A program made the translations under genes and the position numbers. Positions 9,201 through 17,751 of a DNA stretch of 64,000 bases are shown in pieces. The stretch lies in assembly GCA_009841115.1 (NCBI GenBank), contig VXML01000009.1, positions 22,126 to 86,125 on the forward strand, given 5' to 3'. Within the stretch, counting starts at the first letter, position 1; each line of letters starts with the position of its first letter. Source of the DNA: Gemmatimonadota bacterium. GTDB taxonomy: Bacteria > Latescibacterota > UBA2968 > UBA8231. The notes beneath the pieces are model-generated. The model had not been told where the DNA came from. It searched no databases and worked only from the letters and a program-made list of their open reading frames with translations.

Positions 9201-9783
9201 TAATGTCTTCAATCCGCTGTAGATCGGCTTGAGCTGCCTCTATGCGATTCCGCGTGGAGCGCCGCTGAACTTTGTATTTGGTGATGCCGGCGGCCTCTTC
9301 AAGGATGCGGCGGCGGTTTTCGGTCTTGTCGCTGATGATTTCATCGACCATGCCTTGCTCCATCACCGCATAAGCGCCTTGGCCGAGGCCGGTATCCATG
9401 AGCAGGTTGGTGATGTCTAGGAGGCGGCAGGGAATCTTGTTGAGCAGGTAATCGCTTTCGCCGGAGCGGAAAAGACGCCGGGTTAGCACGACCTCGGCGA
9501 ATTCGACGGGCAGCGCGTTATCGCGGTTTTCAATCGCCAGTGCGACTTCGGCCATGCCGAGGGCCTTGCGCTGGCGAGTGCCGGCAAAGATCACGTCCTC
9601 CATGCGCTGGCTGCGGAAAGAGCCGGCGCGCTGTTCGCCCAAGACCCAGCGGATGGCCTCCACCACGTTGGATTTGCCGCAGCCGTTGGGGCCGACGATC
9701 GCGGTAATGCCCGGTTCAAAGGGAATGACGATCTTTTGCGCGAAAGACTTAAAACCGAAAATCTCAAGTTGATTGAGGCGCAC
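6217..9783 (-). CDS. smc: Chromosome segregation protein SMC
   Basis: This 1188-residue SMC ATPase is the normal length for bacterial SMC and compacts and segregates chromosomes with ScpA/ScpB. The N-terminal Walker A, GPNGCGKSN, is at about residues 32-40. Two long coiled-coil arms, rich in Glu, Gln, Arg and Ala, flank a hinge at roughly 510-670. The C-terminal head has the signature LLSGGERALTAIALLFA and the Walker B stretch FCILDEVDAPLDDANINRF. It is convergent with pyrE across a shared terminator. A DUF2203-family gene lies upstream on the same strand but 152 bases away. Nothing looks broken. Confidence 0.97.
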   Translation of the reverse strand: MRLNQLEIFGFKSFAQKIVIPFEPGITAIVGPNGCGKSNVVEAIRWVLGEQRAGSFRSQRMEDVIFAGTRQRKALGMAEVALAIENRDNALPVEFAEVVLTRRLFRSGESDYLLNKIPCRLLDITNLLMDTGLGQGAYAVMEQGMVDEIISDKTENRRRILEEAAGITKYKVQRRSTRNRIEAAQADLQRIEDIIAEVKRQVDYLGRQVGRARRYRELKGELDQLDVRLGRQRFFALSAQIAPLQDEFATLSKAAEEGYTRFTNREAELERARLVLTEAEKAMQEAGLELNRRIEAIHEREQFLVAVRERREAAEQIRERTARERADYSSQLEAVQQQRHDNSAHLDEARTTFVQIERELQAHQQRAAQAEEEYNSYRTELDQRQRQRMEHLRQGSEISRALERQQAERDALDERTVAMRTEEDAATAERDQALQAAGEAEAALDETQQQLSTRQQQRTTALAARDQTEKNLRELSAQRDAARRAAEANQARLQVLEKVRAGYEGYQSGVRTLMLESPHAALFRGVLGDLVEVEAEYARAVEVALGESLQALIADSDSGLLKGIAHLRERSGRVGILSLEAPPRTLGPVLAPDPMPGLRGPLLDYVQPEASIAPLIAGLLHNTFLVDDLQTALALTRRYPDAYVCCVTPDGDAVDLFGLASGGQSQAEDSGVLGRGREIRTLRSLVAHQKARYAAIGPRLDALSEQLDTLTQRLESLAAESETWRAKEREQVHQHQRACADAERLATRLKQLHGESTSLAKRRQALDQSIAEQAEHLRHNEAESTRLSEESSALEEDLKQSETHRRERREALNTLQVEHARTAEMVQGLERDSTRLKNIDENLHNNIERLAAEATEAERQQAECSARSTALADELKGLHQGRETLAAEQDQRRQHWATANTQNRELQENISHLQRQLNDQRERRTSLEVRISELKLQTQHIRERLQEEYHCDVSALGPLDEAIDEETTQQRIDQLRQSLHRLGSVHLGVLEEHQEQKERYDFLCQQRDDLVIAAEDLKKTLSLIDRTARRMFLKSFEQIRETFKEAFVRFFPGGEADLQLEENVDALEAHIDIIARPRGKRLQNIALLSGGERALTAIALLFAIYQVKPSPFCILDEVDAPLDDANINRFVRVLKEFARETQFVVVTHNKITMAAADALHGVTMPEEGVSQLVSVRVEGEELEAAAAG

Positions 9784-9935
9784 GGTCTAGCTCCTGCCGG
9801 GCGCTGGGGAGGGGCGCTCCGCTGAGGAAGAGGGTGAGGTGCGGGCGATGCTAGGGGAGCGGGTAATGGCTCAGGGGAAAGCCATTCATTTTAAGTACTC
9901 AAAAACGAGAAACGCTGTCAAGGCAATTGCCGCGC

Positions 9936-10466
9936 TCAGAAGTCCAGCGCCGAATCATCGACCGTGGCGGGATCGTCTTCCTTGCCCATGGCAATGATGT
10001 GCTCGGCCGTGATCTCCTGGCGACCAGCGTATCCGGCGTTCAGTTCGTGCCAATAGGCGACTTGGGGTTCGCCGCGCTGCCAGCACAACAGCACCCAGCG
10101 GCCTTGGTAGGTGGTGGGGAAGTCGAGGAGGCCGCGTTCGAGGCCGCCGACCGGGAAGCGGACGCCTTCGGCGATAATTTCTTCGGCGACGATGCGCTTG
10201 ATGTCGATGATTAGGTCGTTGACGCGGCGACGGTGCTGGTCGAAGGTATCGCGGTCGGGATTGGTGCTGCGAGTGACCGCTTGGCCCCAGAGCGCGTCGA
10301 GGATTTGCAACTGCTGGTCGTGATAGCGGACGGCCCCCTTTTTGACCTCTATGCGCTGGAGAGCGTCTTCTAGCTGAGGCAGTTTGGCGTTGGCCTCTTC
10401 AATGGTAAATGCCTTGCGCGTCATGGGACTTTGCGGGATGAGCGTTGTTTGCTTGTCATGCGGCAA
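9936..10466 (-). CDS. DUF2203 family protein
   Basis: This 176-residue protein matches the uncharacterised DUF2203 family: an N-terminal FTIEEANAKLPQLEDAL helix, a charged helical middle, and a C-terminal DFPTTYQGRWVLLCW followed by WHELNAGYAGRQEI. The acidic tail ends in LDF. The family has no established function. Two starts are possible: the ATG at 10466, or the ATG at 10424, which gives MTRKAFTIEEAN and fits the usual family N-terminus better. Neither has a clear Shine-Dalgarno. It is upstream of smc on the same strand and divergent from gatC. Confidence 0.75.
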   Translation of the reverse strand: MPHDKQTTLIPQSPMTRKAFTIEEANAKLPQLEDALQRIEVKKGAVRYHDQQLQILDALWGQAVTRSTNPDRDTFDQHRRRVNDLIIDIKRIVAEEIIAEGVRFPVGGLERGLLDFPTTYQGRWVLLCWQRGEPQVAYWHELNAGYAGRQEITAEHIIAMGKEDDPATVDDSALDF

Positions 10467-10602
10467 AGTATAGGCATTGAAATGCCCCGCTACAAGCCCT
10501 TGCGCTGCTTTTGGCGATGCGTGATATTTAACACTGTTTTGCGACGTGGAAGGGGTCGGCGCAGCTAGCCCCGTCTTTTTATTTTGAGTTCAAAGTTCAC
10601 CT

Positions 10603-10890
10603 ATGGCGGTTACTATAGAAGAGGTCCATGGAGTCGCCGAGTTAGCGCGGTTGCGCTTTTCGCCCGCAGAAGAAGAAAGGCTAGTCGGCGAACTCAACCG
10701 CATCTTGCGCTACATGGACACGCTCAACGAGCTAGACACCACGGGCGTAGAGCCAACGTCTCACGTGCTGCCCCTCGCCAACGCGTTTCGCCGCGACGAG
10801 GCAGCGTCCTTTCCCGCCGCGGCCGAAATCGTCGCCGCGGCCCCGCAGCGACAAGAGGATTACTTCAAAGTTCCGAGAATTATCGATTGA
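10603..10890 (+). CDS. gatC: Asp/Glu-tRNA amidotransferase subunit C
   Basis: This 95-residue protein is GatC, the small subunit that stabilises GatA in GatCAB, which converts Glu-tRNA(Gln) and Asp-tRNA(Asn) to the amidated forms. The conserved N-terminal pattern VHGVAELARLRFSPAEEERL, the middle DTTGVEPTSHVLPL, and the ending RQEDYFKVPRIID are typical. gatA and gatB are not in the window. pyrG starts 68 bases downstream, so the two may be co-transcribed. The ATG at 10603 gives the standard N-terminus. Confidence 0.92.
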   Translation: MAVTIEEVHGVAELARLRFSPAEEERLVGELNRILRYMDTLNELDTTGVEPTSHVLPLANAFRRDEAASFPAAAEIVAAAPQRQEDYFKVPRIID

Positions 10891-10958
10891 CTATTGAGAA
10901 GCGGGGGCAGGGCACTGTCGCCGCTTCTTTATTTGGGCAGCTCGAAGGAGCGCGCAAC

Positions 10959-12749
10959 GTGGCCACAGAATACAAAGGCCCCAAATACGTCGTCGTGACC
11001 GGCGGCGTGATAAGCGGTGTGGGCAAGGGCTTGACCACTGCTTCCATCGGCAAGATCCTGCAGCAATACGGCTACAGCACCACCGCCGTCAAGATCGATC
11101 CGTACATCAACTACGACGCCGGCACCATGCGGCCCACCGAGCACGGCGAGGTGTGGGTGACGGACGATGGCGGCGAAATCGATCAGGATTTGGGCAACTA
11201 CGAGCGCTTCTTGGGGTTGGATCTGCCGCGCTCCAACAACTTGACCACTGGGCAGATTTATCTCACGGTCATCGAGCGCGAGCGGCGCGGCGAGTACCTC
11301 GGCGAGACCGTGCAGCCGATCCCGCACATTACGGATGAGATCACTCGCCGCTTGCAGGAGGCGGGCGCGGGTTACGACATCGTGCTGGTCGAGATCGGCG
11401 GCATTGTCGGCGACTATGAGAACGAGCCGTTCCTCTTTGCCGTAAAGACCTTGGAGCGAGACTTGGGTGAGGAGCACTTTGCGCACCTACTTATCACCTA
11501 TCTGCCCATACCTCCACACGTCGGCGAAATGAAGACCAAGCCCACGCAGCAGGCCATTCGCATGCTCAGCGAGCACGGCATTTTCCCCGACTTCATCGTC
11601 TGTCGCGCCGAGACCGCCACTGACGAGGTGCGCAAGAAAAAGATCCAGATCGGAGCCAACGTACCCTACGACCACATCATTTCGGCCCCGGACTCGGAGA
11701 CGATCTACAATATCCCGCTGGTTTTGGAAGAGGAGAGGCTCGGCGAGAAGATCCTCAGCCGGGTCGGCTGCGCGCCCAAAAAGACTCCAGACTGGCGGCC
11801 TTGGCTGGAATTGGTCAAGCGCAGTCGGCATCCGCGCCAGTGTGTCCGCGTGGCCATGGTCGGCAAATACGTGGCCACGGGCGATTTTCAGCTCACGGAC
11901 TCGTACATCTCAGTCAATCAGTCGTTGATACACGCTGGCGTGGCGTCGGATGCGCGGGTCGAGATCACTTGGATTGACGGCCACCAGTTTGAGCGCGGCG
12001 AAATGGAACTGGCCGCGCTCGACGCATTCGACGGCATTATCGTCCCCGGGGCCTTTGGTGCAGGAGGGGCCGAAGGCGTGATTGCGGCCATTCGCTACGC
12101 CCGCGAGCACAACATTCCCTATTTGGGCTTGTGCTATGGCTTACAGCTCGCCGTGGTTGAATACGCCCGCAATGTCGCCGGGATTGCCGAGGCTACTTCC
12201 GAAGAGTTCGACGCGGATTCCGAGTGGCAGGTCATCTGCGTCCAAGACGCCGAGCAAAAGAGCGCCCTAGAAGAAAATCGCTACGGCGGCAGCATGCGCT
12301 TGGGCGCATACGCCGCGGTGTTCAAAAGCGACAGCCGCGCCCTCCAGATTTACGAAGCGTCGGGCCGCCTCAACGAGGACGCCCGCCGCATCGAACAACT
12401 GCTGGCCAATCCCGACCAAGCGTTCCGCGTTGGCTTAGTCATGCTGGAGCGCGACAAAGTCGCCTTAGAGCGCCACCGCCATCGCTACGAGGTCTCGCCC
12501 CGCTTTGTCGAGCTGCTAGAAGAGGAGGGGCTGGTCTTTTCGGGGTATCACCGCCGAGTAGATGGCACTCGCTTGATGGAGTTTATCGAGTTGCCGGATC
12601 ATCGCTTCTTTATCGCCACCCAAGCCCATCCCGAGTTCAAGTCGCGGATGGACAATCCTTCACCTCTGTTTGCCGGGTTTGTCGAGGCCGCGCTGGCCTA
12701 CCAACAGGAGGTCGCAAGCCATGAGGAGGGGCAGGCGGCGGCCTCCTAG
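10959..12749 (+). CDS. pyrG: CTP synthase
   Basis: This 596-residue enzyme makes CTP from UTP, ATP and glutamine. The synthetase domain begins KYVVVTGGVISGVGKGL (about 7-23) and carries the conserved DPYINYDAGTMRPTEHGEVWV. The glutaminase domain has its nucleophile Cys in YLGLCYGLQ and the His-Glu pair in ATQAHPEFKS. I chose GTG 10959, with an AAGGAG site upstream; the longer frame runs back through gatC. It is 40-60 residues longer than most PyrG because an extra segment of about 37 residues (about 12355-12465) precedes the conserved ERHRHRYEV. The OstA-like gene follows closely. Confidence 0.95.
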   Translation: MATEYKGPKYVVVTGGVISGVGKGLTTASIGKILQQYGYSTTAVKIDPYINYDAGTMRPTEHGEVWVTDDGGEIDQDLGNYERFLGLDLPRSNNLTTGQIYLTVIERERRGEYLGETVQPIPHITDEITRRLQEAGAGYDIVLVEIGGIVGDYENEPFLFAVKTLERDLGEEHFAHLLITYLPIPPHVGEMKTKPTQQAIRMLSEHGIFPDFIVCRAETATDEVRKKKIQIGANVPYDHIISAPDSETIYNIPLVLEEERLGEKILSRVGCAPKKTPDWRPWLELVKRSRHPRQCVRVAMVGKYVATGDFQLTDSYISVNQSLIHAGVASDARVEITWIDGHQFERGEMELAALDAFDGIIVPGAFGAGGAEGVIAAIRYAREHNIPYLGLCYGLQLAVVEYARNVAGIAEATSEEFDADSEWQVICVQDAEQKSALEENRYGGSMRLGAYAAVFKSDSRALQIYEASGRLNEDARRIEQLLANPDQAFRVGLVMLERDKVALERHRHRYEVSPRFVELLEEEGLVFSGYHRRVDGTRLMEFIELPDHRFFIATQAHPEFKSRMDNPSPLFAGFVEAALAYQQEVASHEEGQAAAS

Positions 12750-12774
12750 TTCGGTGGGTGGTACAATCGTCTCA

Positions 12775-14583
12775 ATGGGCCGCGCTTTCCCGGGGAGAGC
12801 GCGGCTTTTTCGCGCCGGGTGCTGCGGAGCTATGCTCTGGGCCTGTAGCGCGGGAGAAGTGCCCGAAGAGCCGTTGCAAATTCCCGAGGTCGATGGAGAA
12901 GCATGGGACGCGCACATCGAGATAGGACGCCCCGGCCATCGCATCGAGATCCGCGCTGATTCTTTGCGCGAGTTTTCCAAGTCAGAGCAGGTAGTAGCCA
13001 CCGGCGGCGTAGAGGTCGCGTTCCGCGGGGACGAGGCCGTTTCGACGCTGCGGGCCGAGCGCTTGGTGCTAGAGCACAAGCGGGATCGCTTTGGCGTAGC
13101 TGGCGGCGTGGTTTTGCACGCTGGGGACAGCCTAGAAGTGCAGGCCGACACCCTGTTGTGGGAAAGTGCGCACGAGCAGTTGCGCATTCCGGGTGCGCTG
13201 CGAGTGGAGGTTAGCCAGGGACGGGAGTGGGGCCGCAACCTCACGAGCAATTTCGCCGTGGATGCGTGGTCTTTGGAAGCCGTCGAGGGGCTTTGGCGCG
13301 GTCGGGATGGGGTGATGGTGGAGGTGCGCGCCCAACGCGAGGAAAGCCGTCGGGTCGAAGGGGTGCAAGAGATCGCCTACGACAGCGTTGAGGTGCGCTA
13401 CGACGGCGTGCGATTGACCGGACCACACGCCACGTTCCTCCCACAGGCCCGCCACTTTGACATTAGCGGAGGAGTCGAAGGAGCCGACTCGCTGGCGCAG
13501 TTTGCAGCCGACGAAGTTGCAGTGGATGCGGAAAAGCAGCGGCTAGTGGCGAGAGGCGAGGTGCGCTATCGAGAGGAGGAGGCCGAACTGCGGGCCGCAG
13601 AGGTAGAGGAGGACCGCAACTCAGCATTATTGCAGGCTCTCGGGGAGCCGGCGACCTTTGTGCAGGGCGAGCGGCAGATCGAGGCGCACCAATTGGCGTA
13701 TTCGCGTTCCGAGCGGGAGCTGACGGCGCAGGGTGGGGTGGTCTTGCGCGCTGGAGAGCGCGAGTTGACGGCCCAAACCCTCCGCCATACGCGCGATGGC
13801 CAAGTCCATGCCGAGGGCGCGATCGCGCTAAAGGCACCCGAGTTGGACGGCTCGCTCGCCGGCGATTCGCTCTTTTTCGACTTGGAGCAAGAGGCTGGAT
13901 GGCTGCGGGGCGAACCATCGTTGCGCCAGCGCGAGCTCGTGCTGGCCGCCCCTGTGCTGCGGTTCGATCTCGTGCGGGGCCGGTTGGCTGGGACCGGCGG
14001 TTTTGCCCTGCGCGCCGAAGGGCTAGAGGTCGCGGCCGCGCGCGGTGCATACGAAGCGGATTCAGCGCGGGTGCTGGTGGCCGAGGGCGTGGTGTTGGAA
14101 GAACAGGATGACGAGCGCGACTATCACAGCCGCCTGATGGCCGATTCCATGGTCGTCGCCTTGGCAGACAGCCAAGTCGAGTGGATCGCCATACCCGGCC
14201 AAGTGAGCGGCCAAATTGAGGTAGGGGACCGTCATAGTTGGATCGAGGGGCGCGGCGGGCAAGTCTTTATGGCCGACGGCGACTTGGAGCGGGTTGAAGT
14301 AAGTGCCGAAGCCGACGTGACGCATCGCCGGGCTGAGAACGAAGAGATCAATCGCTTTCGCGGGCAGCAGATGACGCTGTACTTTGACGCGGCGGGATTG
14401 CGCCGTGCCTTGGTAAAGGGCGCAGCCGAGTTAGTCACGCGGCTGCAAGAGGACGAAGAGGTTTCCGTCAACGAGGTCAGCGGCGAAGAATTGGATATCC
14501 GCTTTGCCGAAGGGTCGCTGGCCGAGGTGCGGGTCGGGCCAGAGATCGAGGGCCGTTACTATCCGCCCGTAGAGGAGCCGTAA
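12775..14583 (+). CDS. OstA/LptA-like organic solvent tolerance lipoprotein
   Basis: This protein of about 602 residues is built almost entirely of beta-rich repeats of the OstA/LptA type (ATGGVEVAFRGDEAVSTLRAE, VARGEVRYREEEAEL, TAQGGVVLRAGERELTA and similar), the jellyroll fold that carries lipopolysaccharide across the periplasm. The basic N-terminus, short hydrophobic stretch and LWACSAG look like a lipoprotein signal with Cys as residue 1 of the mature protein. An ATG at 12721 inside pyrG is an alternative start. LptB begins one base after the stop, so this is an LPS-export operon. It is much longer than E. coli LptA (185) and may combine LptA- and LptC-like parts. Confidence 0.75.
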   Translation: MGRAFPGRARLFRAGCCGAMLWACSAGEVPEEPLQIPEVDGEAWDAHIEIGRPGHRIEIRADSLREFSKSEQVVATGGVEVAFRGDEAVSTLRAERLVLEHKRDRFGVAGGVVLHAGDSLEVQADTLLWESAHEQLRIPGALRVEVSQGREWGRNLTSNFAVDAWSLEAVEGLWRGRDGVMVEVRAQREESRRVEGVQEIAYDSVEVRYDGVRLTGPHATFLPQARHFDISGGVEGADSLAQFAADEVAVDAEKQRLVARGEVRYREEEAELRAAEVEEDRNSALLQALGEPATFVQGERQIEAHQLAYSRSERELTAQGGVVLRAGERELTAQTLRHTRDGQVHAEGAIALKAPELDGSLAGDSLFFDLEQEAGWLRGEPSLRQRELVLAAPVLRFDLVRGRLAGTGGFALRAEGLEVAAARGAYEADSARVLVAEGVVLEEQDDERDYHSRLMADSMVVALADSQVEWIAIPGQVSGQIEVGDRHSWIEGRGGQVFMADGDLERVEVSAEADVTHRRAENEEINRFRGQQMTLYFDAAGLRRALVKGAAELVTRLQEDEEVSVNEVSGEELDIRFAEGSLAEVRVGPEIEGRYYPPVEEP

Positions 14584-14584
14584 G

Positions 14585-15316
14585 GTGGCATTGGAAACGC
14601 GCGCATTGAGCAAGCGCTACGGGGGCCGGGCGGTCGTTGACGAGGTCAGCATCCGCGTCGAGCCGGGGGAGGTCGTCGGCCTGTTGGGTCCCAATGGCGC
14701 GGGCAAGACCACGACCTTTCACAGCATCGTCGGCTTTGCCGCGCCGGACGGGGGCCGCATCTTGCTCAACGATGCGGACATCACCGGGCTGCCGATGTAT
14801 CGCCGCGCGCAGATGGGCATTGGCTACCTGCCGCAGGAGACCTCCATTTTTCGCAAGCTGAGTGTGGCCGACAACATTCGCGCCGTATTGGAGGCTCAAG
14901 GGCTCAACAAGGGGCGCATCGCCGCGCGCCAACGGCAACTGCTAACCGAGTTGGACTTGCTAGAACGCGCCAATCAGCGCGCCGACACGCTTTCGGGCGG
15001 CGAGACGCGCCGGGTCGAGATCGCGCGGGCCTTGGCTTGTGAGCCGCACTACATGCTCCTCGACGAGCCTTTTGCCGGCATTGATCCGCGCACAGTAGAA
15101 GACATCCAAAACATCATCGCCGAACTAAGGAACCGAGGTCTCGGCGTACTGATTACCGACCACAACGTGCGCGAGACCTTGGAGATTGCCGCGCGTGCCT
15201 ATATCCTAGTGGATGGTAAAATTTTAACTGCGGGTACAGCCGAGGAGCTAATTGCCAACGAGCAGGTGCGGCGAATCTACCTCGGCGAGCGCTTTAGTTG
15301 GCGGGTCGATGGGTAG
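14585..15316 (+). CDS. lptB: LPS export ABC transporter ATP-binding protein
   Basis: This 243-residue ABC ATPase powers extraction of lipopolysaccharide from the inner membrane with LptF/LptG. Walker A is GPNGAGKTTT (about residues 37-46), the Q-loop is GYLPQE, the signature is LSGGETRRVEIARAL, Walker B is YMLLDEPFAGID and the switch His is in TDHNVRETLE. DEPFAGIDPRTVEDIQ and LITDHNVRET are diagnostic of LptB among ABC ATPases. The start is GTG, one base after the OstA-like gene. rpoN follows after about 100 bases, the classical lptB-rpoN order. Confidence 0.95.
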   Translation: MALETRALSKRYGGRAVVDEVSIRVEPGEVVGLLGPNGAGKTTTFHSIVGFAAPDGGRILLNDADITGLPMYRRAQMGIGYLPQETSIFRKLSVADNIRAVLEAQGLNKGRIAARQRQLLTELDLLERANQRADTLSGGETRRVEIARALACEPHYMLLDEPFAGIDPRTVEDIQNIIAELRNRGLGVLITDHNVRETLEIAARAYILVDGKILTAGTAEELIANEQVRRIYLGERFSWRVDG

Positions 15317-15417
15317 GCGCGGTTGCACCTTGACTTTTCGCGCTGCACGGGCTTGTTTTTACAGCTAACACCAAGATAGGTAATTCTTGTTAAGTAATTA
15401 ATTTACAATAACTTATA

Positions 15418-16893
15418 ATGCTTCGTCCCGAGCAAAATACCAGCTTGCGCCTCCAGCAAAGGATGGCCCCGCAGCTCATCCAATCGCTGCGGCTATTGCA
15501 GATGTCCACCTTGGATTTGGCGCTGGAAGTCAAGCAGCAACTCGAACTCAATCCCTTGCTCGAAGAGGTTGTTGAACTGCGCGAAGAGGGGGAAGAGGAG
15601 GAGGAACTGCGCGAGCAGGAGGAGGGGCTCAAGGCCGAAGAGGATCTGCCTGAGGACATGGAGGAGGTCGATTGGGACGCGCTGTTGGAAGACCAGTTCG
15701 ACGCGGGCGCGTACAATAGCGAACGCACAGAATACGATCCCAATTGGGAGGCTGACCGCGAGCCACAGGAAAACCGCATCACCGCCATGCCGCCTCTCTT
15801 AGAGCACCTGTACCGTCAGCTAGGTGAGATTGGCGGTTTGGGACCGGAAGAGCGCGCTATCGCCGAGTACATCATCGGCAATATCGACGAGCGCGGTTAC
15901 GTTGGCTGTTTGCTTGCCGCCATCGCCGATGATCTACAAGTGGAAGTGGCTGCGGTCGAAAAGGTGCTGCGCGTCATTCAGACTTTTGATCCGCCTGGAG
16001 TCGGCGCGCGCGACTTGCGCGAGTGTCTGATGATCCAGTTGAGCCAGCGCGACGATCCGCTCAGTGCGCTGGCCTTGCAGGTGGTGCGCGACCATTTAGA
16101 GGATCTGACGCGGCGGCGTCTGCGGCACATCACCCGCGCCTTGGCCATCTCCAACGAAAAGCTCAAAGAGGCTTTGCAGGTCATCGAGCGCCTACAGCCG
16201 CATCCGGGTCTGTTGGCCAGCAGCGACTACAACAATCTCTTGACGCTGGATAGCGAAATCGCGTACATCACGCCGGACTTGGTCGTCGAAAAAATTGGCG
16301 AGGAGTGGCAGGTGTGGCTGGCCGATGGGTCCATGCCGTCCTTAAAGATCAATTCTGAATACCAGCATCTGCTCAACAATTCCCATGGCGACGGTGCAGC
16401 CGCGGTCAAGGACTACGTGGCCAAGAATCTCAACGACGCCCGCTGGCTCATCAACGCCATCCACCAGCGCCGCACGACCATACTCAAGGTGGGTAATTAC
16501 CTGTTGCAGGCGCAGTTGCCCTTTTTCGAGCAAGGGCCATCGCGGTTGCGGCCCTTGGTTTTGCAGGACGTGGCTGACGCCGTGGGAATGCACGTATCGA
16601 CGATTAGCCGCGTCAGCAACGGCAAGTACATGCAGACGCCGCACGGGGTCTTTGAACTGAAGTACTTCTTCGACAACAAGCTCAGCACGGACGAGGGCGA
16701 AGACGTATCCGTGCGCTCGGTGAAGGAGAAAATTTCGCAGCTCGTCGCCGATGAGGACAAGGCCCGGCCGCTTTCGGACCAACAGATTGTCGAGGAGTTG
16801 GGCAAGGGCGGGCTGAAAATTGCGCGACGGACCATAGCCAAATACCGCGATCAGCTAAAAATTCCTGCACAGCGCTACCGGAGAGAGCTGTAG
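15418..16893 (+). CDS. rpoN: RNA polymerase sigma-54 factor
   Basis: This 491-residue sigma-54 recognises -24/-12 promoters and needs an AAA+ enhancer-binding protein to open them. Region I is Gln/Leu-rich (SLRLQQRMAPQLIQSLRLLQ, residues 9-28), followed by a very acidic region II (about 55-85). The core-binding domain covers the middle, the helix-turn-helix DVADAVGMHVSTISRVSNGKY comes next, and the C-terminal RpoN box is ARRTIAKYRDQL. The start ATG has no clear Shine-Dalgarno; upstream DNA is A+T-rich with a TATAAT-like run overlapping the start codon. Two likely target promoters lie in this window, at 4226-4241 and 27278-27293. No enhancer-binding protein gene is present. Confidence 0.96.
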   Translation: MLRPEQNTSLRLQQRMAPQLIQSLRLLQMSTLDLALEVKQQLELNPLLEEVVELREEGEEEEELREQEEGLKAEEDLPEDMEEVDWDALLEDQFDAGAYNSERTEYDPNWEADREPQENRITAMPPLLEHLYRQLGEIGGLGPEERAIAEYIIGNIDERGYVGCLLAAIADDLQVEVAAVEKVLRVIQTFDPPGVGARDLRECLMIQLSQRDDPLSALALQVVRDHLEDLTRRRLRHITRALAISNEKLKEALQVIERLQPHPGLLASSDYNNLLTLDSEIAYITPDLVVEKIGEEWQVWLADGSMPSLKINSEYQHLLNNSHGDGAAAVKDYVAKNLNDARWLINAIHQRRTTILKVGNYLLQAQLPFFEQGPSRLRPLVLQDVADAVGMHVSTISRVSNGKYMQTPHGVFELKYFFDNKLSTDEGEDVSVRSVKEKISQLVADEDKARPLSDQQIVEELGKGGLKIARRTIAKYRDQLKIPAQRYRREL

Positions 16894-16903
16894 GCGCGTC
16901 CTT

Positions 16904-17659
16904 CTACGCACTTCCTTCCTTCCGCCCGACGATCAATAAATACGCGGGCATTTTCTCCAGCCACGGTTCGTCCCCGATTTGCTCTCCGTATTCGAGGACT
17001 TCGACGATGCGGCAGCCGCCATCGATGGCGGCCTGCACGTGATCGGCAACTGTCCAGTGGTATTCAAACGTCGGTAGCCCTGCTCCAGAGCTGCGATGGG
17101 GGCCGCGATCGAGATAGCGATAGCGAGGTTCGTAGCTGTCGGCATCCTCCCACATCCGCCGGATGGGGTGATACTCGTTCGCGACGAAGAGGCCGCCCGG
17201 TGCGAGGATGCGCCCGGCTTCCGCATAGTACTGTTGGATGTCTGCAACCCACACGGACACGTGGCCGCCGGTGTACACTAAGCCAAAGGAATCGTCGGCG
17301 AGGACGGACAGGTCTGTTACATCCGCTTGCACAAAGTGCAAGGAGAGATTGAGGGTGCGCGCTCGGTCTGCGGCCACGGCTAGGCGACGTTCGGAAATAT
17401 CGACAGAGGTAACGCGCCCGCCGAGGCCGGTCAATGCAAAGGCTACCTCGTTGTCGCCGCTCCCCAACACGCACACCTCGACGCCTTGTATATCCGCGAC
17501 GTAGCGCATCTCGGCCTCTCTCAGCACTAGACGCGGCTCTTGGTGTGCCCGCATCCACAGGCCGCGCTGATCCTCCCGTTCCTTCCACCACTCAGTGGAA
17601 GCGTCCCAAAAGGCCCGATTCGCTTGGTGCGGATCGTCGATAGGGTACTCTTCATTCAT
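16904..17659 (-). CDS. SAM-dependent class I methyltransferase
   Basis: This 251-residue protein has a Rossmann methyltransferase fold. The SAM-binding segment VEVCVLGSGDNEVAFALTGLGGRVTSVDISERRL is around residues 60-95, an acidic motif (VQADVTDLSV) follows at about 110, and VYTGGHVSVWV and LAPGGLFVANEYHP mark motifs III and IV. Family members act on small molecules, and nothing shows the substrate. I chose ATG 17659, which begins MNEEYPIDDP; the frame is open for 18 more codons upstream with no good ribosome site. It is convergent with rpoN and has an 8-bp inverted repeat just upstream. Confidence 0.82.
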   Translation of the reverse strand: MNEEYPIDDPHQANRAFWDASTEWWKEREDQRGLWMRAHQEPRLVLREAEMRYVADIQGVEVCVLGSGDNEVAFALTGLGGRVTSVDISERRLAVAADRARTLNLSLHFVQADVTDLSVLADDSFGLVYTGGHVSVWVADIQQYYAEAGRILAPGGLFVANEYHPIRRMWEDADSYEPRYRYLDRGPHRSSGAGLPTFEYHWTVADHVQAAIDGGCRIVEVLEYGEQIGDEPWLEKMPAYLLIVGRKEGSA

Positions 17660-17675
17660 AGCACATAGACATAAA

Positions 17676-17701
17676 AATTCGATTGTTAGAGAGATCGAAT
17701 T
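17676..17701. promoter_or_regulatory. Inverted repeat upstream of the methyltransferase gene
   Basis: AATTCGAT and ATCGAATT are perfect 8-bp arms separated by 10 bases, 17 bases before the methyltransferase start codon. The size and position suit a repressor operator. No adjacent regulator gene is present, so the binding protein is unknown. Confidence 0.35.
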
Positions 17702-17751
17702 GGGCGTCCACAAGGGACGTTCCTAAAACCAAAGTCGGATGAAATTGGCTA

